Translations under genes and position numbers: made by a program | Source of the DNA: Gamarada debralockiae | Lineage: Eukaryota > Ascomycota > Leotiomycetes > Helotiales > Hyphodiscaceae | Reading direction: 5' to 3' | DNA length: 64,000 bases | NCBI GenBank assembly: GCA_002803225.1 | Contig: NXFV01001093.1 | Span: 1-64,000, forward strand | Shown here: positions 10,914 through 22,655 of the stretch, piece after piece | How the letters are laid out: every line of letters starts with the position of its first letter | Numbering within the stretch: position 1 is the first letter of the stretch | Notes under the pieces: model-generated | Told to the model about the DNA's origin: nothing | Database searches by the model: none | Seen by the model: the letters and a program-made list of their open reading frames with translations, nothing else

Positions 10914-11614
10914 ATAAATATCGTTAATTGACTCTTGATGACCAAGTTGGAGTGAAGATTGTCACAAATTTTCTTTTAGTCTCAACTCTTATGTCAATTC
11001 GGGCTGTTTTAGGGCGAAATATAGTGGCATTTTAAGAACTCTCTGATATCTGAAGGTCCATAATTCATAATTAAGAGGAGGGGAAAGAGCTCTCTTAAGC
11101 TACAGAAAGAATAAATTATAGGCTATGCCTTATTAGGCCATTCCAACTAACATCTCAACTCTCACCTCCTTTCCAACAGATTCAAGCCTTCCCGTTCACG
11201 ATTATAGTTCTGCAAAGGCTCAAAAGCAACAATGGCTCGTAATCATCACACATCTCACTCTTTCCCTTCATCATTTCTCCTTCCCCAACTCCACATTCCC
11301 AACACAACCCCTCCCATCCCTCACAACATCCCTAAAAATACCCACCGTACTCACAGCCCCAAAAATTTCCTTCCCCACCCCCTTATCTACAAAATTACAC
11401 TCATCAGGCTCAACAACATTCGAGTAAATAAGGGTCTTTGAACGCTTCTTCGTAGTCCTCATATCTCTGTACATACCAATCGACTCCTCCGTCATAGTCC
11501 AACGTCCCTGCACCTACTGGAAGCCCACTGGAGCTTGGGCGGGAGATTTTGCTTCTTAAAGACGAGGAGTGAAGAACTGGTGATGTGTAAGTTTTGGGGA
11601 TTTCTCGGGAGAAA

Positions 11615-11680
11615 GGAGGAGGGAAGGAGGAGGGAAGGAGGAGGGAAGGAGGAGGGAAGGAGGAGGGAAGGAGGAGGGAA
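11615..11680. repeat. 11-bp tandem repeat, six perfect copies, all purine on the plus strand
   Basis: The unit GGAGGAGGGAA occurs six times without a mismatch. The whole 66-bp tract is purine on one strand and pyrimidine on the other, which can favour triplex (H-DNA) structures. An 11-bp period is not a multiple of three, so copy changes would shift any frame across it; no coding role is supported. Confidence 0.9.
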
Positions 11681-12305
11681 GTTGATTGCCCAGGGGGCTA
11701 CGAGTGGGCCGTGGATTTTCTTCCAATCTGGGATCTGTCAGAATGTTTCAAAGTTCATAGAATTCGAAGGATCGTTTACGGTGGCTGAACTGCTCTTCTG
11801 TGATGTCGTGCTTTCGTTTGAAGAAGGCTATGACACGATATATCGTCTGTTCAGGCATTTCGTTTCTTCGACGTCACTTAACGAGAATACAAGGACCACA
11901 GCTTGAAAAGTTTCTTAAAGGAGATGATACTGGACTACTGGGTTTAAGAACGACTATTAATAAGGACAGGTAGGTTATACACACCGGCTAGGCTTTGAAT
12001 ATCTAAACGTACCTAGCCTTACGGATATACTTTCCGGGACGGGATGCACAAGTTTGAATTGAACTTGAAAACAATCAAATAAATTGCCATTTATGCTTGA
12101 ATTTATATCTTTCAAATCCAAACAACTGGCAGCTATGCAAGCAAAATCAATTCATCCTGACAAATCCCGGGCATCTCTACCATGACGCCCGCTAAATTCA
12201 AAGCCATTCATAATACATTCCCCCTCATCAGTCATATAAATAACAGCTCACGGCCTCTGTTGAGTCAGATGATATTGTGAGGCAAAATCATAAATGTATT
12301 GATAT

Positions 12306-14810
12306 CTAAGGAGGAGAGAGTCGTGGGGTTGCCAGAACCCGGCAGATATGTAAATACCCTATTACCATAGCAACGACAAGGGCATAGATTTCATCTGACA
12401 GTTTCCCAGCTTGACCATTTGTCCCTCTCACAACTCTCCTATCCTTAATATCCTCTCGATCAAAAGTTGGGTTCCCCATATTGCTCACTAACTCCTGAAT
12501 AACCCTCTCAACCGCCTTTGATACCACCATCCGCAAAAGCTCACTACACCTAGAAACAACGTCGCTGTCACAGCGCAGGCTTTCCAGTAGGTCCTCACAT
12601 CTTTGATCTCTTGGGCGTAGTTCGAACTTACGATCACCATCACGTTGCCGTGTGGTCTCGTCCACCATTGAGCGTTGAGATCACATTTGTCGCTGGAATA
12701 TACGCCCATGAGTTGCATAGTCGTCCCCCCTATAGAAGTTATGACGCCACCGAGTCCGAAGATGGTTGCTAGGTTGTACCAGACGACGGCCCAAAGGGAT
12801 TGGAAAGAGAACGTCTTCTTTGACCACAAGGTTGTGACAGCTGTTGGTGTGTAGAAACCATGTCGATCAAGCCAGCCGCCTTTGCGAATGAAAGTGAAGT
12901 AGCTCCCTTCTTCTGGAACACCGGCGTAAGCCCAAAGCCAGAGGACAAGCTGTGATACTTGACAAATTGCGTAAACGGCGAAAGTGAGACTTCGGCACGA
13001 GACGCCTACGAGAGGGTGTAGAAGCCAGTCAAGAAGGCGAGAACAGAGGGAATACCCATGAGCAGCATAGTCATACTCATGATTGTAGTCCAGTTCAGAA
13101 TCGACAAGGTGGTCGCCTTCCTCAAACCCTCCATATCCTCGTCTGGTACCATGTCGCGCTGTGACCCAGGAGCTGGTCAAAATTGGTAAGTTTTCCAGAC
13201 TCTCTCAACCCAATCGCGCTTACTCCGTCCTCGCATCCAAATCCAGCTCGGTCTATATCTGCTGTCGTATGCCAGCTCAAAGAGCCTGGTGCCGAAATGT
13301 TTCCTCTCGAAATCGGCTTCACCTTCCTCTTCGACGTCCCCAACTTCAAGGGCGACGACACCCTCAAGCGTGTTTGGATTGTTGCCAGCTAGAAGAAGTC
13401 CTGATACGATGGAGATGTGAGGAATTATCATGTACCACATGCCAAATGCCAAGGCAAGACTTGTACTCTCGTCTCCCAAAGTCTCTAGAGCTGTGACGAT
13501 GTTGAAGACGAACGCTCCTAGGAAGAATACCACAGGCGCGCCAACCGTGCTACCGAAAGAGTACTGACAAGCCAGCATCGTTCGCAACTGTGACGATGTT
13601 AGCTAAAATATCATGTAATATTCAACGGCTCAACTTACTCGTGTCTTCGTCCTCCCAATCTCTTTCTGAACCCGCTCGTTCCTCTGGATTGGTACTTCCT
13701 TGTGGGAAAGATCGGTACAGTCCTCGACTTCACAACCCACATCGTGAATAGGCCATTGACGTGGACTGCCAACAGCACTGTCATGATATGAGCGGAGAGG
13801 ATGAACCAAGTTTTCGATGTGGGTCCAAGGACTTGATGGATTCCGAACTGATGTACCTCTAAAGTTCGGCCATCTTCTATTGTCATCTTGATGGTGACCG
13901 TTGAGTACCACGAGTTCCGTGTCAATTTCTCGTGCGTCTGGCTCAAGATCCAAATTTCCAACAAGAATTACAAAGAGTAGTCGTGCTCTCATATCCAGCG
14001 TAAGGCGGAAGTTCCGTTGCTTCTCAATGAGGAAGCCGATGATTCGATTATCGAGGAACGCTTCATAGAAGCCCGATAGCAACATCGGACTTGCGAACGC
14101 AAAGCACATTGAGAGCCATGCAACTGTATCGCAGATCACGAAAATTCCGGCAACAACCATGGCAAAAGGAGCTAGAATCCAAGAGACTAGTTGTGAGAGG
14201 TCTGGAACAAATAGTTTCCGCCATATTGCAAGCTTTCGTCGTCGAGGGATCGTCAGACCTAATCAAAGTCAGCTAGTCACTGTATAATTGGCAACAATAG
14301 AACTTACAAAAGACAACAGCAGGCAGCAGGAAGCCTACGAAAGGACTGATGAACTCTGAGTCGTCGCCTTTCTTCGTATCAGAAAGCTGCCACCCCGGGC
14401 ACGTAGACTCAAGCCATGAATCCAGGACTTGTACTATTGGTGCTCCGGCAAGGTTTCCGTTCCAAACCGCTCCGCACGGAAACTCACCCGCAGCTGTGGC
14501 AGCGAGGAGATCATCGACTGTGGCGTTGATGAAAGATGGCTGCTTTTCGACAATATAGCCGTTGACAATTTGAAGCGATTGGTTGACGGCTAGTAGACAG
14601 CAGTGGGTGAAATTCTGTCCCCCTTCAGTTAGTTTTCGGTTCGAAGTCGTATCGGGTTCGAGAGTGAGGTTTTGCTAGTTGTGGGAATGCGTCGACTAAG
14701 GATGTAAAGTTTCCTTGGCATAAGCTTTGCGCAGATGCCATAACCATTAAGGTTGCGGCCATCAAGAGGCGAGGGAGCCTCGAGTGGACTCTGCGTTGTA
14801 GAGACTTCAT
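12306..14810 (-). pseudogene. fungal multi-pass membrane protein of unknown function, disrupted
   Basis: From an ATG at 14810 there is a signal-like start (RLLMAATLMVMASAQS), a Cys-containing extracellular part (NFTHCCLLAVNQSLQIVNG), then membrane segments (MVVAGIFVICDTVAWLSMCF, VVFFLGAFVFNIV, LALAFGMWYMIIPHISIVSG) and the conserved-looking AGNNPNTLE, YDSRYRP and WERG-like WMRGRSKRDW motifs. Introns at about 14260-14307 and 13588-13638 are clear. The protein is broken by a frame change near 14680, an in-frame TGA at 13177-13179, a one-base loss in the GGG run at 13014-13016 and another at 12494-12495. The C-terminus resumes as ELVSNMGNPTFDREDIKDRR and a final membrane-like segment before the stop at 12306. 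I know the pattern as a recurrent family in ascomycetes but know no function. Pseudogene is my reading; homopolymer sequencing errors could explain the shifts but not the TGA. Confidence 0.6.
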
Positions 14811-15929
14811 GATGAGGGTTTTCAATGGTGTTTACATGCTTCAGTTTGACTGGGGTTTCCTCGAATATATAGTAGGAAGTAATGAGGCTGACTAGATCGG
14901 GCTACGGATTACGATATCCGCAAGCCAAAGCATCGGTGACGAAGGCCATTGATCCGAATCGCTAAGTTCGAGTTGACTTGCGAAAATATGAGAAAATCCT
15001 GAAGTTTTCGCGGCATGATATTAGTGTCGCGTTCCTGAATGTGTGACCTGATGTGGCCACACTGCAGTACAGATTCCTGAAAAGAAGGCTGTACGACGCC
15101 CCGGACGCCACACGAAGATCTCGGGAGCGGTACGCCAATCTAGGCACATGCGATGGTGGTCGACTTATGCGACCAGTGATGCAAGGAACTTGCAAAAGGC
15201 TGCAACTTTGCAGCTCGAAGGATTTTATGTTTCAAGCGGGCAATCCCGATGAATTGCAATTGGCTTCAATAGCAAGGCGAACAAATGGTTCGCGCATGGA
15301 AGATGAGATGAGGCTTTTATTTCTGAGGTGAAAAAGAAATGCTGGGTCGATTGAGCAGAAAGATGTCCTGAATTGAGAAGGAGGCAAGCGAAGCCCCGCC
15401 TCCTCTTACGCAAGGCTGACACGGAACATAAGGCAACAGCAATTATTCTTTAATCCTTCTGGAAGCCGAAAACCATGCAGACTTTGACCAATAAAGGGCT
15501 TGGGATTTGAATCATGGAAATGTAGGTCACCTGAGACAGAATTCAGAAAGGCGATGAATGCTTCGTCTCAGCCTAAACAGCTGTAGCGAGACCATGGTCA
15601 GAAAGGGTGTTTTTCTTTGCTTTCTGGTCTGTGCCAGCCCGAAAACCCCCCTGCTTCGCTACAGCTGTTTGGCAGAGACGAAGTAAATATGAGATCAATT
15701 CGCTTGAATCGGAAGTGGCTGCGGGTCGAGGGACCTCGCCAGCATGTTTTGCATAGCCGCCTGGTGAGTCCTGCCAAAGGTAGGGAGTTATTCAAAACTT
15801 ACGACCTATCCAGTCACATTATCGTATCAAATTATGAAATCTGGCCTCGAAAGGGGTTGGTTGTGAAGGTGGCCCCTAGTCCAGCTTCATGGATCTTGAA
15901 AATTTTTTAAATGGTCTCCAAACACTCAT
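14811..15929. other. 1.1-kb intergenic stretch with an inverted repeat
   Basis: Apart from the inverted repeat at 15561-15683 I see no gene. Short frames on both strands lack any recognisable domain. Confidence 0.4.
15561..15683. repeat. inverted repeat, 28-29-bp arms, 66-bp spacer
   Basis: The left arm (15561-15589) starts CTTCGTCTCAGCC and the right arm (15656-15683) is its reverse complement with one mismatch and one missing base. Both arms share the perfect core ACAGCTGT with its flanks. A shorter CAGAAAG..CTTTCTG inverted pair is nested in the spacer. This could be a small fold-back element or a transcript hairpin; I see no clear target-site duplication. Confidence 0.6.
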
Positions 15930-17611
15930 CTAAAGCTTCGCCTGTACCCACAGTCCAAGCTTCTCTATCCCCGCGTTTCCATCATAGATGTCTCTCTCCA
16001 CAGCTCGTGAATTAATCTAAAGAAAATTAACTTCACTACGTAGTACTTGGAGATAGACAACTTACATGTTTCGGTCCCAACTCGCTCACCTTTTCAACTC
16101 CAAGAAGCCTCATGCAGGTCTCGATTTCAGCTTTGAGAACTAGAAACAACATTAGCATGGCCTCAAGAAACTTAGACATATATGCAACACACTCTCAAAA
16201 GTCCTCGCGACGCCCTCCGCACCGCCAGCCCCAAGGCCGAAAAGTGCAGCTCGACCAACACCCACAGCCTTTGCACCCAGACATAACGCCTTCACCACAT
16301 CCGTTCCTCTCTTAATTCCACCATCAACCCAAACCTCAATCCGACCGAACACCTCAGGACAGTATTTCCGGATCTCTAGAAGCGTATGTACAGCCGGTGG
16401 CGCCGTATCCAGCGCTCTGCCACCATGATTCGACAAAATGATAGCCATAACCTGCGGTGCAAACTGAGCAGCCAAATAAGCATCCTCATGCGTCTGAATA
16501 CCTTTCAACACGATCGGCAACTTAGTATGCTTCGCTAGCCAAGGCAGCGTAGTCTTCCAAGTCAAATCGGCAGCTGTACCCCAAAACAATTGCTGTCCGA
16601 CACCACCCCCACCTGGTCTATTCGCTTCATCCGCAGTCTTGACACCCGAGACGATAGGAAGTGAGGATCCCACATCCTTGGATTTCTCATCGTGTTCTCT
16701 CTTCCCTGGAACTGGCGCGTCCAAGGTTAGGCAGATAAACCTGTATTTGTCCGACATCTTGTTGATCCGTGCCAACATAGCTTCACTCTTCTTCCGCTCA
16801 TTCTGCACATATAACTGCCATCCAAAGATCTGGCCCGGCAGGGAACCCTCCACAATCTGTTCCGGAGTCATTGAAGCATTATTCGAGACAATCTGCAGAG
16901 CCCCGAACTGGCTGATTCCCTGCGCAATTCCGTGCTCACCAGCTGGATGTGCCAGCCGCGCCATCGCAGCCGGACTCACATACAGCGGAATTCCAACTTT
17001 ATGTCCGAGGAGGGACGTAGAGGTATCGCATTTCGTACAATCGACAAAAACCCTCGGCCGTAACAAGATCTGTTTGTAGACCAAATTGTTGAAACTCTTC
17101 GATATGAGATCGTCGCTTGCGGAATAATAGTATGCCCAGCATTTCTTGGAGATTTGTTTTGTAGCTACTTCTTCGATTTCGTCTAGGTTGAGGAGACTTT
17201 GCATGTGTGGTGGTCCCTCCTGCTGTTGCTCCTTCTCTGCTCCATCTGCCACTGGTTTGGGGAGGGTTGCGGGGTCTACCTTTCCAAGGTTCGCTGAGGG
17301 TGAGAGATTATCTTCTAATGTGCCTGGAGGATGGATGGGGTCGTATTCTTCTCTGATGTCTCGGAGTCAATGTCATGCGATTGCGGGAGGGAGGAAACGA
17401 ACGTTGCATCTCGACCAGCTAGTTTTAAGATTATTTTGGAGCCTCCTGGGTGAGAAGGCAGGAATTCGGTGACATCGTAGACATTTCCGTATAAAATCAC
17501 CCAACAATTGTCCGCAGACGTATGTTTTGCAACTGAGTGAGTTAGCGGGGTACATCTGCCTGCTAATCTCTAGATCTACGTACCTTCAGCAGCGTCAAAC
17601 GTCTTCACCAT
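15930..17611 (-). CDS. CYB2: flavocytochrome b2-type L-lactate dehydrogenase (FMN alpha-hydroxy acid dehydrogenase)
   Basis: Five exons (17611-17584, 17532-17403, 17352-16193, 16139-16066, 16016-15930) give 492 residues. Residues 1-75 are a cytochrome b5 domain with heme His37 in SHPGG and His60 in DPIHPPGT. The remainder is the FMN-binding TIM barrel: [37 protein letters not shown] (catalytic His and substrate Arg), [12 protein letters not shown] and GVGRA. Yeast Cyb2 oxidises L-lactate to pyruvate in the mitochondrial intermembrane space and passes electrons to cytochrome c. Here the first ATG lies immediately before the b5 domain and no presequence is visible, so location may be cytosolic or the substrate another 2-hydroxy acid. 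The donor of intron 3 (GTGTGT at 16192) is the least certain splice; it gives the expected FEILKAEIE junction. Confidence 0.9.
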
Positions 17612-18484
17612 CTTGATGTGAATGAACGTATCCGTACAAAACTCGCATAGAACAATAATTATCAGAAGAACTCGTAACGATCATGAACGAGTGAAGTTGG
17701 CGACCTCGGTCTTAATTATCCCGCAGATATCCCATCGTCAGTATTCCGCTTTCAAAGGCCGACGGGCCCTCCCCACCAATAGGTTTGCTTGGCTTGGTAA
17801 TTTTTAAGTTCGCAAATCGGCAACCCCCACTTTTCGAAAGAGGCACTTTTCTCCGAGTTTTGTTGGGATGAAGTTCGGGAGGAAAGTAAGTCACAATGAG
17901 ATGAAACCAAGAATGAGAGGAGTCAATGATTGTTGCACGTCGTATATGGAACAGATTTTTCCGAAGCGTTGAAGCTTTCCCCCTACTCCCTACTAGCACC
18001 GGAAAAATTAAGACTCTTTACTGCCATGACTGGTATTATTATTATTATTAGAGTTCGTACCGGTCTCAAACCAATACTCAGAGTGTACCAGCGGTGGAGG
18101 TGGTGAAGAGATTCATCCAAACACAGTTCAATAAACATTCCCTTCTTAGCTCAATCGAGGTGATATGTAACTGGTGATTCTGTCTCTCTTTACTAATACC
18201 ACTACCAATTTCCAAAATACATGCCTCTCAAGACAACGCCCAAAATTGATCTCCGACCCCGAATGAACCTCGCAATGCAGTGCCGTCTTAAACAAGGACT
18301 TATGTAAATCGCCGCCTCTCCTCTTCGCCTATGAGAACGACTGACTCCGTGTCCGCAACATAATGTGCAAATGCAAGCTCTTCCTGTCAACGTATCTCAT
18401 CATCTCAATCCCCAATGATCTTGTCTCGCTGCGCCAACCATTTTAACCTGACTATCCAGAAAGGAGTGTAGTTAAGAGAGCTTT
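17612..18484. other. intergenic with a short TAT microsatellite
   Basis: 873 bases between the CYB2-like start and the stop of the Mil1-like gene. A (TAT)n run lies at about 18034-18050. No gene seen. Confidence 0.4.
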
Positions 18485-21400
18485 CTATGCAAAAGTCATT
18501 TCAATCTCTTTCTCATGCCCGAATTCCTCATCATCATCCGCCCATGCATTATGCTCCATCGGCATCTCACCTATAGCCATACCTCCACCCACACCCATCG
18601 GCAGCGTATTACTACTCTTCAACTCCGGCCTCTGCAGTGTCGCCGCCCTATCCGTCGGGTCGGCCTGCGGTGGAAACCTGGGTGAATTGCTCAATGAGAG
18701 CGGCAGACGACTGTTTGAAGCAGACGGAGAGTGGTACGATGTATCGAACGTCATCTGGATCTCATCTCCGTCTTCCGCTTCGTCGTAGTTATGTGGACTG
18801 GGCTGGCGATTGATAGTAGGGCCAACAGTGGTGGATGCTCTTGGTGAGGGCGTGGGTGAGGGTCTGAACTCTGGCGTTCTGAGAAAGGCGGAAGCTGGGG
18901 GTTCGTAGGACTTCGATTCTCGTAAAGAAGCTCTGGGATTCGAGGTCCCTGAAGATGAGGAACCCAGATCGAGTTTCATGGGTGGTAGGGTAGATTTCAG
19001 CTCCTTGACTTCCATCTGTTCGCTGGCCAACTCGGCGCGTATGGCATCGATGTCGAACAGCACACCATGATTATTGCCTTCTTGATCCTCCGTTCCTCGC
19101 CTGGCTTTGGGATCGCCTTTAGACTCTTCATACGTCTCCCACTCCTTCTTCTCCACAGCTGTCTTCTTCTTCCGAGAAAGCCAGCCGAATTTACCTTTTC
19201 CTTCTTTCTCTTTCCTTTCGAACTCCTTTCGTGCTTCTTCGATCTCATTGATGAGTTCGCGTTGACGTTCGGCGTGGTTCTCTGGATCTGGGTCTTCGAT
19301 TTCAGTGAACTCATCACTCTCCACTATCCAGCCGACTTCTCGGAGTAGTCGAGGCATCGCTGTTCGATATGCCATGTGACCAGGCACGAGTTCCGTGACA
19401 TCAACGTTCTCCAGACCGAGAATATCATCCACCGGAGCAAGACCAGCTACACGACTGATTCCTCCACTTGTTAAACGGAACAAATAACCTAAAATCCAGT
19501 CGTTCTTTGCGTATCCGTTGACGAATCGACCTGCTACCACGGATCTGGCTTTCAGGTATTCGTCTTTCTTAGCTACGATTGGTGAACCAAATAAATAAAC
19601 ATTTTGAACCAGGCCGAATGCGCCTTTTCGAGCGAGCTCTTTGAGACAGGAGAAGATGACTCGGGAGCCGAGAGAGTAGCCTACGAAGGTGATGGGTCTG
19701 GTGCCTAGGTTACGGTCGATTAGGGAGTCCGCTAGAATGAGTCCTGCAGAGTTGGCTCGGTCAAGTGAGACAGTCCATGGATTGTCGATGAGATATGCGA
19801 GCTTTGTCAACACGACGGGCAGTTGTAGAGCGGCCATCAGACCGATCAAAATTGTGCTTCCGAGAACTTGTTGCAGGCCTTGGGTGAGAGCCTAGGCTTG
19901 ATTAGCGAGTAGTTGTCAAGTGTTTTCAAAGACCTACTTCAGTGGCGAGAATGTTGATGGTATCTCCCATACTTGTGAGCATCTCAGGTTCCCAAAGAAC
20001 TGAGTAAATATCACCCATTATGGGATCAACCGTGGAATATGGCAACCGCACATCATCGACTTTGCCCGTCATCCACCCCGAAACAGTAACTATTAGATTG
20101 ACGCGCTTGTTGTTATGCAGCGGCCTGTACTCGAAAGTCTTGACAGCTCCCGTCCTTCGGTTTGCAGCTTTCACAGCAATGATACCACCAGAAGCAGCAG
20201 CAGTAGAAGTGATTATAGCTGCTCCTCCGGCTCCAGCAAGGAAACCACTAGTCCCTGCAACACCGATTGTAGTGAAACCAGCGGCAAGACCGGCACCAAT
20301 CACAGGTGCAAGCAAACCAGCGGATAGTCCAATGACCAAGCTACCACCAACGGTAGCAAGACCCATCATTATGTAGCGTTTCTTGAGCGCCATTTTCCTT
20401 CGATTCTCTTTATGTTCATCTTCATTCCAATTTTCCTTTTCTGCAGCTTGCTGCATCTCCAATGCATCGGTCACTCGCTTCTCAAAACGACAGATCTCGA
20501 GCCAGTCGACCTTCATATTCTCTCCAACCTTCTCAAGCAAGACTCTTGATCGAGCATCATAAACAGAATCGGCAATGAGAGTCAGAAATAAATCGCAAAG
20601 AACTGTCCACCGCAGGTCGATGTCAAGATTTGCCGTTGTTGGCAGTTGAGAGGGAGTGCGAACCTCCGGGAGGTCCTCCCCTTCGCGTTCTTGGTACGCT
20701 GGTGGAGGAGCTGCTGGTTCCTCTTCATGATGAGTCATTGGATCTCGTGGGGAAGAGATGGAAGGTCGCGGGCTTCGATCTGTAGAAGCCATTGATGGTC
20801 GGCGAGGAGAAGACAGTCCTGCTGTGGAGGGTGACTTCTCGTCGGCCATGGGATTTTTGACTCGAGCGTTTTGCATGAGAGTAGGCGTTAGATCTGATGG
20901 TACGACTCCATGCTCAGACAGCTGTTCGATCATGATCTGCTCTGCCGTGCTGATCTCCATGTGCGCGTACAAGCGACCCATCATCTTTTGGCTCCACATT
21001 TTTATGGCTTCAGCACCCAGCTGGAGTTCCTTCTTGCTCCCTTTGGACTTGGGATCTACCATCGACTCTGCCTGATCCACCATTATTGAGAGAATGAGTC
21101 GAGCCATGCCCACATATGCAATTCTTTGGCCTTCGGTCAGAAGATCCTTTGTAGCTTGCATTTGCGAAAGTGCATCTCTCTGCTCTTCATCCTCCATTTC
21201 ACCGGCTCCTGTACCTCCATTAATGTCTTTGAAAAGATATTGGGTATTCTCGTCAAGACTAGTCGCCGATTGGGCATCCTCGTCAAGTTGTACCCTTGTA
21301 TAACCTTTTCCAGCTCCACCCAAACCGTCATTATCTGCATCTTCATCGGAGTCATGTGCCTCCCTTGCAATGAGCTTATTATCGTCATTGTACAAATCGT

Positions 21401-22115
21401 ATGGTGCGAATGCTGGCATGGGCTGCCACTCATCCTCTTCTTCTTTAACTTCCTCCTCCTTTTGGGCAGTATGTTGGTGAGACCATTCAGATATGCCGCC
21501 GCCCTTCGAACTTTGCCCTCGGGTGTGCTGATTAGGAGACGGCAACCCGCTACCACTGGGATTTTCTTTCTTTGTTTCTAACTTCTGAGGTTCAGGAGCT
21601 GCAGGTTCCTTCTCGGTGGGGTTGGAGTCTTCAGCTGCCGGTTTCGAGTGCTCTTGTAGCTTATCATCGTGATGCGCGTCGATCTCTTGTACTGTCTCTT
21701 TGGGTTGTGCATTATCGGATTCTCGTACCGTCTCTTTGGGCCTTGGAATCTCTGGTTCTGGTAGAGGAGGCTCTAGAGGAGTTTGGGATTTCGGCGTCGA
21801 TCTCGTATCTTTGAATTCGTCCTCACTCTCTGACTCTTCCGCTTGTTCGTGACCATTTGATCCTTTCCACTCCGCAGTATTCCTTTCAACCGCATGCCCA
21901 TTGACTTCCTTGCCCCCTAAGCTCGAGGCTTCGTCCGCTGAGGCATTATCCTCTCCGTCTTCCTCAATAACAGCCCTTTTCCTAATCGGCAACCCAAATT
22001 CGTCCTTCTCCACTACACCCCTCTCAGCTGTCACCTCCTTCCCCTTCCCATATACCCCGTTAACAACCGTCGCATCAGCCTTTTCTACGTTGCTCTCATC
22101 TCCGCTCTGCGGCAT
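18485..22115 (-). CDS. MIL1: DUF726 lipase-like membrane protein (Mil1 / TMCO4 family)
   Basis: Two exons (22115-19938, 19891-18485) give 1194 residues. The first 350 or so are acidic and Pro/Ser-rich and probably disordered. A conserved helical part follows, then a Gly/Ala-rich hairpin of membrane segments (LATVGGSLVIGLSAGLLAPV and on through GFLAGAGGAAIITSTAAAS) typical of DUF726. The alpha/beta-hydrolase core has FVGYSLGSRV with the nucleophile Ser near residue 799, then VQNVYLFGSP. The C-terminal 200 residues are low-complexity with acidic end. Yeast Mil1 (YFL034W) binds the AP-1 mu subunit and acts in clathrin traffic between Golgi and endosomes; the human relative is TMCO4. A catalytic activity has not been established in my knowledge. 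The gene looks intact. Confidence 0.88.
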
Positions 22116-22655
22116 ATTGTCCGCCTCGCTGAAAACTCCCTATAAAACCAATCATCCAGAAGCCCTCAAATCGTACGCATGCCGCTGTCTGGGAATTGGT
22201 GTGCGAATGTCGTCTCTGGCAGGTTCATACTGTCTGAAGGACTGGTCGTGGTCCAAGGTCTTGCGCTCAGACAGAACTGCTGCGCTTTGTTTTTGGATGT
22301 GCACTTTGGTACAGGGGGCCACTACTGCATGTGGGGTCAAATTCGCGTCGCAAGTGGCGCTGATGCTGTCGGAACACGGCTTGGAAATTGCCTCCTGAGT
22401 TATCGAAATTTGGTCTTCAGATTCGAGAACGACGTTGCCAAGAAATATGTTTGGGTTGTGAGTGAATCAAAAACAGTCCTCTGAGTTATTTTTATAAGGT
22501 TGCTCAATGGCCATTCGCACGTCAGATGTGAATGCTTTGACATGGGGGCTTACAGTAGAGTTCTCGTTATTGGGTATCATTTTAGGACAGCTATTGGAGG
22601 TATCAACAGGGCTCTTGACCAACCATAACTCCTTCAATATGGACAATCATGACAT
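22116..22655. other. intergenic, no gene seen
   Basis: 540 bases between the Mil1-like start and the UTP23-like stop codon. No recognisable gene or repeat. Confidence 0.4.

Larger units (their letters stand above)
10624..12305. other. 1.7-kb intergenic stretch with a tandem repeat and GATA motifs
   Basis: Holds the GATA-motif cluster near the N-carbamoyl hydrolase and an 11-bp tandem repeat at 11615-11680. Short frames at 11232-11906 on both strands have strongly skewed composition and no family resemblance, so I do not call genes. Confidence 0.4.

Noticed and set aside
11232..11906. Open frames on both strands around the purine repeat
   Set aside because: Composition is biased by low-complexity DNA, frames overlap each other on opposite strands, and no domain or splice context supports them.
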